Origin: Lycocorax pyrrhopterus obiensis
Lineage: Eukaryota > Chordata > Aves > Passeriformes > Paradisaeidae
DNA: 64,000 bases
NCBI GenBank assembly: GCA_014706295.1
Contig: JACSVZ010000002.1
Coordinates: 24,524,757 to 24,588,756 of the forward strand
Direction: 5' to 3'
Below, piece after piece: positions 50,169 to 61,710 of this stretch (positions within the stretch are counted from its first letter, which is position 1; each line of letters begins with the position of its first letter). The notes beneath the pieces were generated by a model. The model was given only the letters and a program-made list of their open reading frames with translations. It was not told where the DNA came from and made no database searches. The translations under genes and the position numbers were made by a program.

Positions 50169-53100
50169 GTAAGTTAATCTAGCAAACTGCCAATTTTAGA
50201 CAGCCTGATGTTTTAATGGAAAGAATCTGTTTTTCCTGACCCTTCACTTTGCCCCCATCCTTTGTAATAAAAGGAAGGAAAGTCTGGTGTGGTGAGGGCA
50301 AAAAGTAACATTCCAGGAACATAACACATGCTTCTCATGCATCCAAAAGCAATCAATTTTAACATATTTGTCAGGTGAATCAATGGAGTAACCTTGTATA
50401 GGTTGAGCACAACAGATTTTTTGTTTTTATACTGGCCCCAGTTTTCTTCTAGTGTTGTCCTGCTGCTGCCTCCCAACTCTGTCCAGGCTCACCACCGGCA
50501 GGAGCACTCCAGCACCTCATGAGTTGCACAGCCACCGTCAGTCATGCAACTCTAGATGTGCGTGACAGGGAACATAACCTGTTCAGCTGTACTAGAACTT
50601 GCACTGCCTTAACACAGACCTCTCCACTGAATGGGGGCAAACTACAGAGCCACTCTGTTCTGAAAATGACGGCATCGCTTTCACAATGATTTCCTCTTGC
50701 TCATCCTTACCTCACCTCAGCCCCTTCTGTCATTTCGGTGAAGCAAAAATATATCTCAACTGCTGATTGCTTTATTTAGAGCTAATGAAGAATTTGTGAT
50801 GTCAAATCTATTATCTTTGTGATTTAGTTACTTTGCATGCAATTGTTTTTCTTGATTTAGTGCAAGAATATGTTTAAAAACCTGAACAAATGAACCTATT
50901 ATTCTAAAGTGCCTGAGGCAGTAGAAAATTTGAACAATTAAACCCAAACAGATACTGTGGAAAAAGAAAAGATATCTTCTCTGGTGCTGAATCATGGGCT
51001 TCATAGAAAAGGGAATGATAAGTGGCCACTTTTAGAGGTTTAGTTAGACAGAGCATGGCTAAGTTGAACACATTGTGCTCTTACAAATTACTGAGACATC
51101 TTCCTGCAGACAAACTCAGGAAGTATGAGATATTTTTTATCCTAGGAGTCCTATATCCATCTCCATGACCAAACTTCTGTTGGTTTTTTCAAGGCAAATA
51201 GGTAAACATTCAGCTGCAAGGGTGTAGCAGGTAGATTTCAAGAATGTTAATGTGGATAATGAAATAATGGGACTAAATATTCCTGCATGATCCGTTGCTG
51301 TTTTCCTTTCTGGGTAAATTGAATTTGTTCATAAGAAAAATTCCATTATTTTAGTAGACTTGTTTATTAAAGAGTACTTATTAATAATACTTAATAATTA
51401 GAAATAATAAATATATAAATATTAAATTTAAATATTATTTAACATTATTGCTTGTCATAATTCAAATATTATTAAGATGTAAATGAATCTTATAATAGTA
51501 CTTAGTAATTTACTTATTAAAGTAATTATAAATTTGAATTTTGCTAATGTAAGAAATACAACATCATTTATTTTAATAAATGCCTCTCTAGTTTAATTAG
51601 ATATTTATAAGAAATTTCCAAATACGAATTTAATTTTTTGATGCGGTGTTCCAGATAATAAGTAACATAAATATTCCTTCAGCAGCATGTTGTTTATAAT
51701 CTAGTTAAAGTAGTATGATGTACTTAGATTAATACAGTTAAAAACCAATTTGGAATCAAAGAGGATTATCTAATGAACCTATGCTGCAGCTTGGAGACAC
51801 ACTGCAGAATGAAATGACAATACTTTTTCCCCTCATCTGGAAAATTTGATCCCTGATACAAATGCCAAATCCAGCTTACAGTGCTTCTAAAGGGTAATTA
51901 AATGGACAACTTAGGTGTGGGCAACAAGAGCTTGTGTTCTGAGTTGCACCATTTTGCACCGTCTCCAGGTGGCCCAGCTGTAAAGTAGGCTGAGCTGTGT
52001 GAAACTGTGCTTCCTTTTGTTTCTCGTGCTATTGGGGATGTTTGTCTCCCCAAGAGAAGTGAAGGGACATAGCAATTCTTCACATGTGAGGGTTGGGGAC
52101 ATACTTCTGCCATGTGAGCCAGTGTATTTTAAACTGAAGAATGACACCGACTGAGGTATCTCTAACATTTTTTCCTGCAGTTCCAAAATTACTGAAGGTG
52201 ATACGAACAGAGAAGACAAAAAACGTGTTTACATGAGGACTGAAATATGCCTCAAACTAATTTATTCAGAATTCAACAGAACAAAAAGGACCTTGTATAT
52301 TAGTCTAATAGAAAATTCATGTCAGTTTGAAGGAGCACCTGTCTGCTTTCAAGCGTAGTTGTTCTGTGTTGTCCATAGTAGTGACCAAGTGCTCCAAAAC
52401 TAGCACAGAGTTGGCTTGAGAAGAAAAAGAGAACAGTACAGGAGATACAGAAAGTTCTTTCATTTCAGGTTTCTGGTACTACAAAGCATAAACGTTTGTG
52501 TCAGTTTGAATGATATTGTCTCATTCTATCTCACTTCGATTCCACAATTTATAGAACGTTTTGCTGACAGTTTGTGGGGATATTTAAGAACACATCATGG
52601 AAAACAGTTCCTCTTGTCTTCAAGTTATGTCCAGGCAGCTGCAGCTAGTAACACTGTTCATGTCTACCTCTTCAACACAGATATCTTTCCCTGTTTTGTC
52701 TCAGTGGAATCCAGCCTTTCTGCTTTTCTGAATAGAGGTTGTCTTTTCTGAGCATAAAACCCCAGAATTTCACATGGTGTCCATAATGGCACAAATACTT
52801 TTACAACCCTAGTAGAAGTATTACTCTCCAATACGTGATGTTACACAACAGCTTGCAAACTTGTGAATCCTGTGATTAACTGTGGATCATCTTCATTACC
52901 AGTTTGCTATGGAAACATTGCAGGATTTAGCAATCACTTTTACTACTTTGTGTCTGAGTACTGGTACTTGCCATGCTGAATTTGAAAACTCAAGATCATT
53001 CCTTTCTTGCTGGGCCATACTTCAGTTGTCTGTGTTGGTGATGTCTCCCAAGTTCGTGACACAACCAAATTTAATTAGTGTATTCCTATCCTTTTAAAGA

Positions 53101-56100
53101 ACATTAATGCAGATATTCGGTAGGTTTTGTCCAGAGGCTGATATCCAAGGAGGGGCTTAACTAGTACCTCTCCCTGCACATCAGAACTTCCTCTTTTAAA
53201 GCAACCTGATGCAATTTCCCCTTTGCTAAGTTCCTTACGCACATTTCCACTTTTGTCCTAATTATCTTTTCAAATTTTAACTCATAGTTACCTAGTAGTG
53301 TCAATTTCACTTGCTTGGGTCCAATAGGATTTTTTCTCCAGAAAATCCTATTTCATAATAAACAAATCAGGTTGGGTTTAAATAAGATACCATGGGTAAA
53401 TTGAATTCTCTTTTCTTTCCAAGTGTATTTTGAGGCTGTGCAGATTGCCAAAACCAGCAATCTCTGTTTTCACTAATTTCAGTTTCCTAACAGTCCTTCT
53501 TGTAGGTGTTTTGCTTTGTCAACTATATTGTGAATCCCTGTGTAATCTCCTGTAAAAAATTTCTTTTTCTGAAGAAATTGTCCTCTGTATGCCTCATTTT
53601 TTTCCCATTGTCTTTTCATTTCTGTGGCTGAAACAGTTTTATTTGCCACCCTAACCTTCTATGATTTTGTCGGTTTTCATCTGCAAGATTTAACTTAGGT
53701 CAACCTGTTGCAGTACTTATCTTCTGACCTCCAAACTGTAGCTTGCTTTCATGATTAATCTTGTTCATTTCCTGCAAGTCATCTCCTGGTTTTTGAAATG
53801 ATTATTCATTCAGTTAGACCTGAAGGTATTTCTTTAAAGTTTTGGTTTGTTTTTTCGTATGCTGATGATGTAAATTTCAGATATGTGTTCTTCATATTTT
53901 ACTGTGTTGCCTATCTTTGACTGTAATATTGACCTTAAAAGTTGAAGCCAACCTTACCTTTAGTCAAATCTATTTAGATGCATGGCTGGACTCAAGAGTG
54001 CAGTGCAGAAGAAAATTGAGGCTCGAGTACGTGTGATTTGAATGGTGATGTGACCAACCCTGATTGCTTATATGGCACCAGCTGTATCATATGCCTCTGG
54101 TGATGCCTTGCGCTCTTCCCTAGAAGGGCTCCTCAGAGCATGCTATGTTGAGTCATAAAAAATACAGGGTCAGTGGTGTGGGCCTGTAAAAATTAGTTAT
54201 GGAGCACCCACTGAAGTAGCCTTTTCCCAGAGCTATGCTCTATCAGGGAAAATAATTAGTCAAATATTCCAAATTTTCTGCATAGCCACATTCCAAGCCA
54301 CTTGACCTTAGTAAAGTCTTAAGTACATTTTCAAAGCCTGTTGTATTTTAAACATAAAACTTACATATTGATTTGATCATCTTTCTTTTAATTAAAGATA
54401 ATCAACTCTTCATAAGATCATTTTAGGTAGTTGCTTCTCGAGTGTTTGAAGCAAACTGCGAACAATTGAATCTAGGAGTACTTAAACATTCTCATTAGTA
54501 AGGCATTTGTTCTTTAATCTGTACTTGGGTGGTTAGGCCCCTGTGACGCCATGCTTGCAAGAACTATTTACATTTGTGGTAACATCACAGTGCTCATTGT
54601 TCCTTTGCAGACCTTCTATGGGACTTCTATCTGATCTCTTCAGTAGCTGTTCCATAACAAAGAGATGTGTGCTGTAAATCACTGTGTATGCTCCCATCCT
54701 TGTCACGCCATTTTAGCACAGTCATGTTTCTTATTCCAGCTCTTGTGTGTCCTTTATTTATTATTTAGTCTCCATGTATATGAGTGTCCAGTGTCTGTAT
54801 CCATGTATTATGAGCCCAGTACTTTAGATTCCTTCAATTTCTTGGCTTTCATTCTTATACAGATTTCATATCGAGTCCCTTGGACAGATTTGCCACAGCC
54901 CTTTCATTGGGTGAATTCCTCTGTGTCTGCTGGTTTTATCCACATGATTACTATCTCTTTCCCTTGCTGTTCATCATTATCAGCTAGTACATTCCTTTAG
55001 CCATAGCTATATCCCATACTCCCCTGTTTTATACCTTATACAATTTTCTCCCATCATTTTTCCCCTGTTCCTTCATTAACAAGACTAGTTCTCAGCCATG
55101 CTGACCTCAGTCCCAGTTTATCTCCTAAATGAAGATCAGATATTTGGGTTTTCTTTTGGCTTATGTTTAGGGCCCTATGGAAGAACGTGCATGTGCAGAT
55201 TAAGGTGATTGTGTATGAAAGTGTAACCAGATGTCTTAAACATGCCTGCCCACTCCACCTGGTGTCTGACTCCTACCCTCCAAGTCTACGGTCCTCCTCA
55301 GTGGGCAGCCTCTTATGGACTTCATAGTCTTGTTAGATTTACAGGTGCTACTGGGAGTGTGGCAGGGTTCTCTTATACCATCACCTACTTATAGCTGGAT
55401 ATCTGTTGGAGAGTCTTTGTCAACGGGGGTTCTTGTTGAAGAAGTTCAATTGCAGGGAAAAGAAGCCAGCCCTTTGGAAAGTCTGCTGGGGGGTAAATAA
55501 TAACTAATGATTCTCTCTGGCTGTCTGTTGCAAGCAGCCCTAGCTGCTTGCAGTGTAATGCAAACAGTCGCAGAGGAAAATAATATTGTTTTTTGCCAGG
55601 GTGCATAAACAGCAGGTGTTTAGGACTTCTTCGTGTATAGACATTCATTGCATTCAGAGATGGCCTTTGATAGTTTACCAGCTTTGAAGGTATTGCACCA
55701 CCATAACCAAGAGCACGCAGGAAGTGCATGTCGGTTTATCTTTATGCATTCACAGATACTGAGGTTTATGTTTGTTTAAGTCATGACTCTGGAATTAATG
55801 GCTTCCTCAGGACCAGTGCACAGTGAGAGAAACTCTAATAGGTCACCTCAGAGTGAAATGCTCCTGTCCTGAGTTTTTGACCACCACACTTACTTAAGAA
55901 GTTTTCTGCTTTTATCCACTGGGATGAAGACTCCATCTAAAGGAAGGTGAGAGAAGTGGAGAAGCAATCTTGTTTCCCTGGCTTGCCTTCCAAGAGTTGT
56001 CCAGACTGGTTTGCCTTATGCCTGGAAGGATTATAGGACATGGGGGTATGAGGGAGAACCAAATATGAGTTTTCTGTCTGAGAGCAAGGGACTGACCCTT

Positions 56101-56171
56101 GCCACTCATACCTGGACCAACATACCTCTCCTTCCCAAGAATAACCCTTCATTTCCTGTGTTTTGAAATAG
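50169..56171 (+). other. Intron of the ACAD gene, about 6.0 kb
   Basis: Donor gtaagt, acceptor ttgaaatag. Apart from an AT-rich island at 51355-51645, I see no repeat family or gene. The open frame at 52416-52751 is not recognisable. Confidence 0.9.
51355..51645. repeat. AT-rich island
   Basis: Nearly all A and T, built of recurring taataattat, aatatataaatatt and ttattaa motifs. It could be a low-melting or matrix-attachment type segment, or a decayed AT microsatellite; nothing decides between these. Confidence 0.75.
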
Positions 56172-56339
56172 ATATCAAGACAACGGCTGTGAGAAAGGGC
56201 GATGAATATGTCATAAATGGTGGGAAGATGTGGATTACATCTGGGACCCAGGCAGACTGGATGTGCCTCCTGGCAAACACCAGTGAAGGACCTCCCCATC
56301 GAAATAAATCTCTCATATGTCTGCCAATGAATCTACCTG
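56172..56339 (+). CDS. Acyl-CoA dehydrogenase, internal exon D (beta-barrel middle domain)
   Basis: Following the acceptor tttgaaatag, the exon reads (N)[18 protein letters not shown], then [20 protein letters not shown], a hydrophilic loop (GPPHRNK) and [10 protein letters not shown]. Family landmarks are I-K-T-T-A after the signature loop, the D-x-Y-x-I-N-G-x-K-x-W-I-T-S/N-G motif, whose Trp and Thr contact FAD in MCAD-type structures, and the A-D-W strand. Donor gtaata follows at 56340. Length is 168 nt, entering phase 1 and leaving phase 1; the split Gly codon joins directly to exon E to give LPGIHVARKIDKLGMR, which matches the continuous family pattern (P-G-I/F-x-x-x-x-K-x-x-K-x-G). The upstream pyrimidine tract is weak and interrupted by A residues, so this acceptor is the least canonical of the set. 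Confidence 0.95.
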
Positions 56340-59300
56340 GTAATAACACAGAACTCTTTGTCTTCTAATTTGATTTTATTGGTGTTTTTTGTATGCCTAA
56401 TACAAGAAGGAAAGGTGCTTAACCGAAAATATATTTAGAGAAGTTGTTCAGACACATTTTCATGGCAATGATTCATAACCATATGAAAATAAAAGGATAA
56501 AGAGTTTAGAGATTTCAGACTTGGGAAATACCTCTCAAAACAAGCCTGGTGGAATTGCTGAAGAGAATTGCAGGCATTCTCAGGGTGTTTCATGGCTGTG
56601 CTGTGCAAAGGGATCTTTTCATGAGAGCACTACTACCAGTTTAAATTACAAAAATAGTCTGAGAGTTAAATGTGGGCTGGAGTGAAAGATTCTTGGAAGT
56701 AGGGATTTAGTTTTGAATAAGACTAGCAATTCAGGTGAAGACATGGAAGAAATACATCCTGGTCTAAGGGTACAAGTTTCAGTGGTACAGTCCACACAGT
56801 GTCTATTCCTGAGTAATCTGCAGACCTTGCAGAATGCAGGAGTGCTATATGCATAAAGAACATCATTCAGACAAGATGCAGTTAAGATTGTGCTGGTGGG
56901 GATCTTTTGCAGTTTTGACACTTGTTCAAAAGTTTTTAAACCCTTTCAGTTTTCACTCATTTTAATATTTTAAAATATGCAGTATATTAATTTATACACT
57001 ATATAATATATAGCATATTTTAATGTGTAATTTTAAAATTTAATGTTTATTTCATGCAATTAAACACTTCTTTTAATACTATTTAATATTTATTAAATCT
57101 AGAATAATGCGTATCAGTGCATTTATATACAAAGTATTTATAGTCACGGCTGGTTTTTTCATTCCATTCAGAGTATTCTACACATGAAGTATGTGCCATT
57201 ATTGGCATTTCACATGCAGGAACACCACCATGGCAGTGAAGTGAATGTCTCTATGTTCACTTAATGGATTAGACTGAGAACAAAACCCAGGTCTCTGGTG
57301 TTGCAAAAGAGGATGATGAGAGATTCCTAAGGGAATGTCTTTTAAGTGAATTTCAGTATGGGGTAAGGCAAGCAAGTGGGCTGCCTTGGGAATCAAGCAG
57401 GTTCTGAGTGGGTTGTGAGCTTCTACAACCTCTGCTCATGCAAGACGGGCTTTGAATGGGAGCTCACAGAAGACAGACCTGAGCTGCTTCACTAGTTGTG
57501 GACTTCATCCTTACTGAGAAGTGATGAGTGAACATGTAGCTCAGAGCCAGAATCTCTCTGAATTTCCAGGTAAATTCACTTATCAGCCATCTGCTGAAAA
57601 ATGAATGAAGTCTTTCTTGTGATTTTTCATGAAAGGGTCAGAATGCAAATGCAGTACTACTTCTCTGAGATCAATCTTCCTAAAACAACAAAGCAGCTGA
57701 CCCATGGTTGGTGGCAGATCAAATATACAGAAGTTGTCTTAGAGGTTTTCAGCTACTTTGCTTCCTCCAAAAAGATACGAGTTGTCATAGCCCTAGGAGA
57801 GGGGAGATGTTAGATCACATAGCCTAAACACAGACCTTCTTCACCTGCATTAAATAGATTTTGAGTAGAAAAATTGCCTGAGACACCTTAAGCTGATCTG
57901 CAGAAGTGTAGAAGTCTTCCTAGGAACAAAATTTGTGCTCCTCAAAGTGTGTGTGTTTTTATTCTTCTGTGATGATACACATATTTACGTCCAAAGGGGT
58001 CACAGTACCAAGATTGGTGACCTTTTGAAATGAAGTATTAAGACTGTTGATTGTGCTCAGTGGGTGAGTCATATCAGAAGTGAGATTTTTCAGGAAGCTC
58101 TATCTGGTTTGATACATCCTAAGGATGTCTGTCTGCTAAAGATTGTGCTCCATGGAGGGCAGCAGACCAAGGCTGTACAGGAAGCGTCTGGAGGACATCA
58201 CTGAATGATGCACTCTCAAACGTCTGTGGATGTATGTGTGTCAAAGCTCAAAAACAGCTGCAATGGAGAGCAAATGTGTTATGTCTGACTCACCTCTGCA
58301 GGCACCAGGCTATATGACTGGGTAAGGAAGGATCCGTGGTGCATTTTTTCTAAAAATCTAAGTTGTTTTGTACTTATATAGCATGGTGAAAAAAAAAAAG
58401 AGAGGAAACGATTGCTAGTCTGAAAGTGAATTTTTAACTTCAACAATTGGTAGTTTATTGAAGATACAAAGTGGGATTTGCTTCTTCTAATTTTGGGTAT
58501 GTATACTCTCTAATCTGGGGTGAAGCAAATCGTGGTCTAGATTTGACAGACACTGCTGGATGCATTTCTCTTAAAGGGAATTTGGATAACAGCACTATGG
58601 ATTCACAATAGATATCCAAATTAGGTGAATATTCCTCATACAATAACAATGTCTTAAAAAAGCAGCTGAATTTTTCATATGATTAAAGAGGATCTAACAA
58701 TTTACAAAATGTCTGTGTGTAAGGTATATAGACAAATGACTTGCAGCCCTGATCTGGTAACTATTTGTCCTCTGAGTCCTCAGATAGAACTAGGGGAGAT
58801 TGCAAGGAGGAGTTAATAAAGAGAAGAGCAACCAGCAAAAGAGGAAGAGCATGTTTCTCAAATTGAAATTTAAAATGTGTCTGTTTGCATTTGTAATGGC
58901 ACTAAGTGGTGTCAGGAGAGAGCAACTGCCTTTCTCTCAAGATAGAATATAGGAAATAAAAGAGATTGTCAGAAGGCTGGAGGAATGGCAGAAAATGAAA
59001 AATCAAAGACACTTGGGAAGAACTGCCCAGGGAGAGAGATAGCAATCCATCTCAGTGATACTGGTGCAAGTAGCTCAAATGACTCTGTTACAGTGATTTT
59101 AGTAAGTCAGGTGCTTGGCCTTGTTAAATTGAGATTTGTGTGTTATTGCATGTGATTTATTAATTACAGACAAACTTCAGGAGTTATCTGGGCTCTTGGT
59201 TTCTAGTGCTGCTGATAGTTTTTCATTTGTAGTATCCCTTAGGAAATGAAGGAAGATAATTAAATGAAGGAAAGGGAGATTTTGATGCCCCCATGGTGGC

Positions 59301-61536
59301 CAAAGAGATGATTATGTGTCACTGTCTTCCACAATGTAAAGCATGTGCTAGCCACGGAAGGGGCATTACATGAGACTGATGCAGCTTGGTCTCCTTGTGT
59401 GTGAGAAACATGAATTAAGGGCAAGTGGAACTGGAATGGCATGACAAAGGGGGATGCTGGAAAACTGAACACACAACCCAGTCTGGAAGAATTATAGATA
59501 GAAGTCGTTAGCACATTTATCTCCTCTAACCAAGCCTGTAAGAGCTTTCTTCAATAGCTGTTGCTGTATGTGGATCTGGGAAGTTAACAACAGGATTGAT
59601 TTAGCAATATAATGGACTGGCAGCAGTTGTGCTTTCTCAAGGAGAGTCCTTTTAAACCACCCACTAACAAGAGCAGTAAGTGCATCTTCATATGGGTGAG
59701 GAGCAGTGATTGCATAAAGCCAGTTGGCTTTAGACCATACATGATCTCTGAGACTCTCAAAGAAACCAAACAGCAGTATTCCAATGGGAAACAATGTTCC
59801 AGATTTCATCTGGGCTTGTAAGTTGCTCAGTGTGTGGTTATTTAGCTCTGTTTATAATATGGAAACAAACCACAAATGCTTTTTTGGCTGACTGAGTACA
59901 AATTGCTAGATAATTTTCAATTCAAGAGTCAAGAATTTTTATACAGCTGTCCTGATTTTATTCCTGCATTGATCACATATCAAAGCAGTCTTCCTAACAC
60001 ATAATCTGTTTACAGATTGGTTGGTGGAGAAAAAATCTTGAGTGGAACTTGTGGAAGTCTGTGTGGACCTTATTCTCAGAGCCGTCTTGGCATTTGTAAA
60101 TACTGTCAGTGTTTCATGTCTGTGAAGAGATGAAAATTTCCATAACCTTATTTAGTGCAGCCAGAGAGAGTGAATTTGAAGGAAATGACTGCCAGCTCCT
60201 TCTGCCTGCAAAACCAAAGTAATTTTCACATGGCTGAAGGCCTCCTCTGATTAAAAGTTGAGATGTCTGTATTAGTTCAGAAAATGGTGTTCTCTGAAAG
60301 CCATAAAGTATAGCAAGATACAAACAAGTACAGAGGGACCACAACAATCTGTGTAGTGACCAACCAGCTTCTACTGAGCCATGTCAGAGAGTGGTAGGGA
60401 TTGAAAAAAATAGAATAAAGAGGAAAACATTGACAGAATACCTCCTCATCACAAAACTGGTTGGAAAAACATGTACATAAGTAGTAAAAACATTTGGTTT
60501 TCTGGCAAAGATACATATGCTGATATGGAGGACTGTTTTGCTACATATATAGACTTGTCAGATGTAATTAACATGTTTTGCAAAAAACCTTATGCCTGGT
60601 TGTTGTCCTCCTTTCGCTTTTGAAGCATTCTTGACTTTCACCCTGAATATTTGAATTAGCTCCAGATCAACAGGGAGATAAAAGCTGAAGACAGGAGAAT
60701 TGCCACGGGAAAACAGTGGGTGCCTGTTAAACTCTCAGGGCACAGTGGTAAGCCATGCTTGCATCTGCACTACAGCAAGAAAGAACTTGTAGCTATGAGA
60801 AACAAACAATGGGACAGAGTCCTGCCCGGTATGACAAGGTTACTGAACCTTAATGTGGCCAGACCTGAATGAACCAGGTTCATCTTCAACAGACCATTGC
60901 ACCACTGGGGTCAGAGTCAGTGCTTTGTAGAGAGACGTCTGTGGGGAAGCAAACCCTTCTCACAAACATACACACATGAAAACTCAGAGTGATCACTGTA
61001 CCAGAAAAAATCAGGGTAGGCTAGAAAGGGGAAGATAAATGAAGAAGAGAGTGAAGGAAGAGGATTTCCAGGAGGAGAAATACATAAAATGTAGCTCCTT
61101 TTTTGTCCTTATTGAATATTTGTCTACTGTTTCATAGCAGTGCAGGCACTTGGCAAATACTACTGAATTGAATTCCAGAATTTTATTAAAATGCTAGATA
61201 AAAATCAAACATAAACACATAAATATTGCATTGTTTGAAGACCTGTGTGGAGTACAATTATTAGGACTAGTAAATACTTATTATTTGAGGAATAATGGAA
61301 AGTGGGACTTTTACATTTAAAGTTTCTGATTTGCTAGTTAAATAAAGTGGAAAAACCTTTTAAAATAGGATTTGAGCCATTTTACTCCGGAATACTGTTA
61401 TGTTTTTCCTTAAGGTAGGTTTCACTGTTGTCCTGGAACATACATTCACATCTGCAAACTTTTCCCTCTGAAAACATTGTACTTGTTCATAGTGATTCTG
61501 TTTTTTGTGGTCTTTCTCATACCCCTTTCTCTTCAG
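56340..61536 (+). other. Intron of the ACAD gene, about 5.2 kb
   Basis: Donor gtaata, acceptor ctttctcttcag. Contains an AT-rich island at 56940-57110. No repeat family or nested gene recognised; several open frames of 60-105 codons overlap each other on opposite strands around 59.3-59.8 kb and look like chance. Confidence 0.9.
56940..57110. repeat. AT-rich island with palindromic pieces
   Basis: Segments such as ttttaatattttaaaatat and actatataatatatag give short self-complementary stretches. Composition resembles the 51.4-kb island. Confidence 0.7.
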
Positions 61537-61710
61537 GCATTCATGTTGCTAGAAAGATAGACAAACTGGGTATGAGGTCATCGGACACAGCTCAAATCTT
61601 TTTTGAAGATGTAAGGGTCCCCTGCAAAAACCTCATCGGTGAGGAAGGAAAGGGTTTTACATACCAGATGTTGCAATTCCAAGAAGAGCGGCTGTGGGGA
61701 GTAGCCACTG
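61537..61710 (+). CDS. Acyl-CoA dehydrogenase, internal exon E (domain boundary, ERL helix)
   Basis: After the strong acceptor ctttctcttcag, the exon completes Gly and reads IHVARKIDKLGMRSSDTAQI, then FFEDVRVPCKNLIGEEGKGF and TYQMLQFQEERLWGVAT. K-L-G-M-R-S-S-D-T-x-x-x-F-F-E-D-V-R-V-P and L-I-G-E-E-G-K-G-F are very typical of the end of the beta domain and the entry to the C-terminal helical domain. The E-E-R-L run places a Glu where LCAD and isovaleryl-CoA dehydrogenase carry their catalytic base; MCAD has Thr there and uses a later Glu. Donor gtaagt is at 61711. Length is 174 nt, phase 1 in and phase 1 out. The rest of the C-terminal domain (roughly 150 residues in relatives) is not in the window. 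This exon's DT-FFEDVR stretch and ERL recall LCAD most; exact subfamily is unassigned. Confidence 0.96.

Larger units (their letters stand above)
10256..61710 (+). other. Partial acyl-CoA dehydrogenase gene, five internal exons spliced
   Basis: Joining the five exons gives 700 nt with no stop, about 233 residues, compared with about 380-430 for a full soluble mitochondrial ACAD precursor. All five junctions keep frame using GT donors and AG acceptors. The enzyme family oxidises acyl-CoA thioesters to trans-2-enoyl-CoA with FAD and hands electrons to electron-transfer flavoprotein, usually as a tetramer in the mitochondrial matrix. The visible part carries the FAD/substrate motifs but neither the transit peptide nor the C-terminal end. 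Features such as ARKIDKLGM and EERL look like the LCAD/IVD branch. I believe birds, fish and reptiles carry an ACAD labelled 'probable acyl-CoA dehydrogenase 6' with this kind of sequence, but that identity is recollection, not a search result. ACADL is the main alternative. No promoter or CpG island is seen. Confidence 0.85.

Noticed and set aside
56149..56349. Minus-strand ORF of 66 codons opposite exon D
   Set aside because: It is the antisense shadow of a confirmed coding exon.
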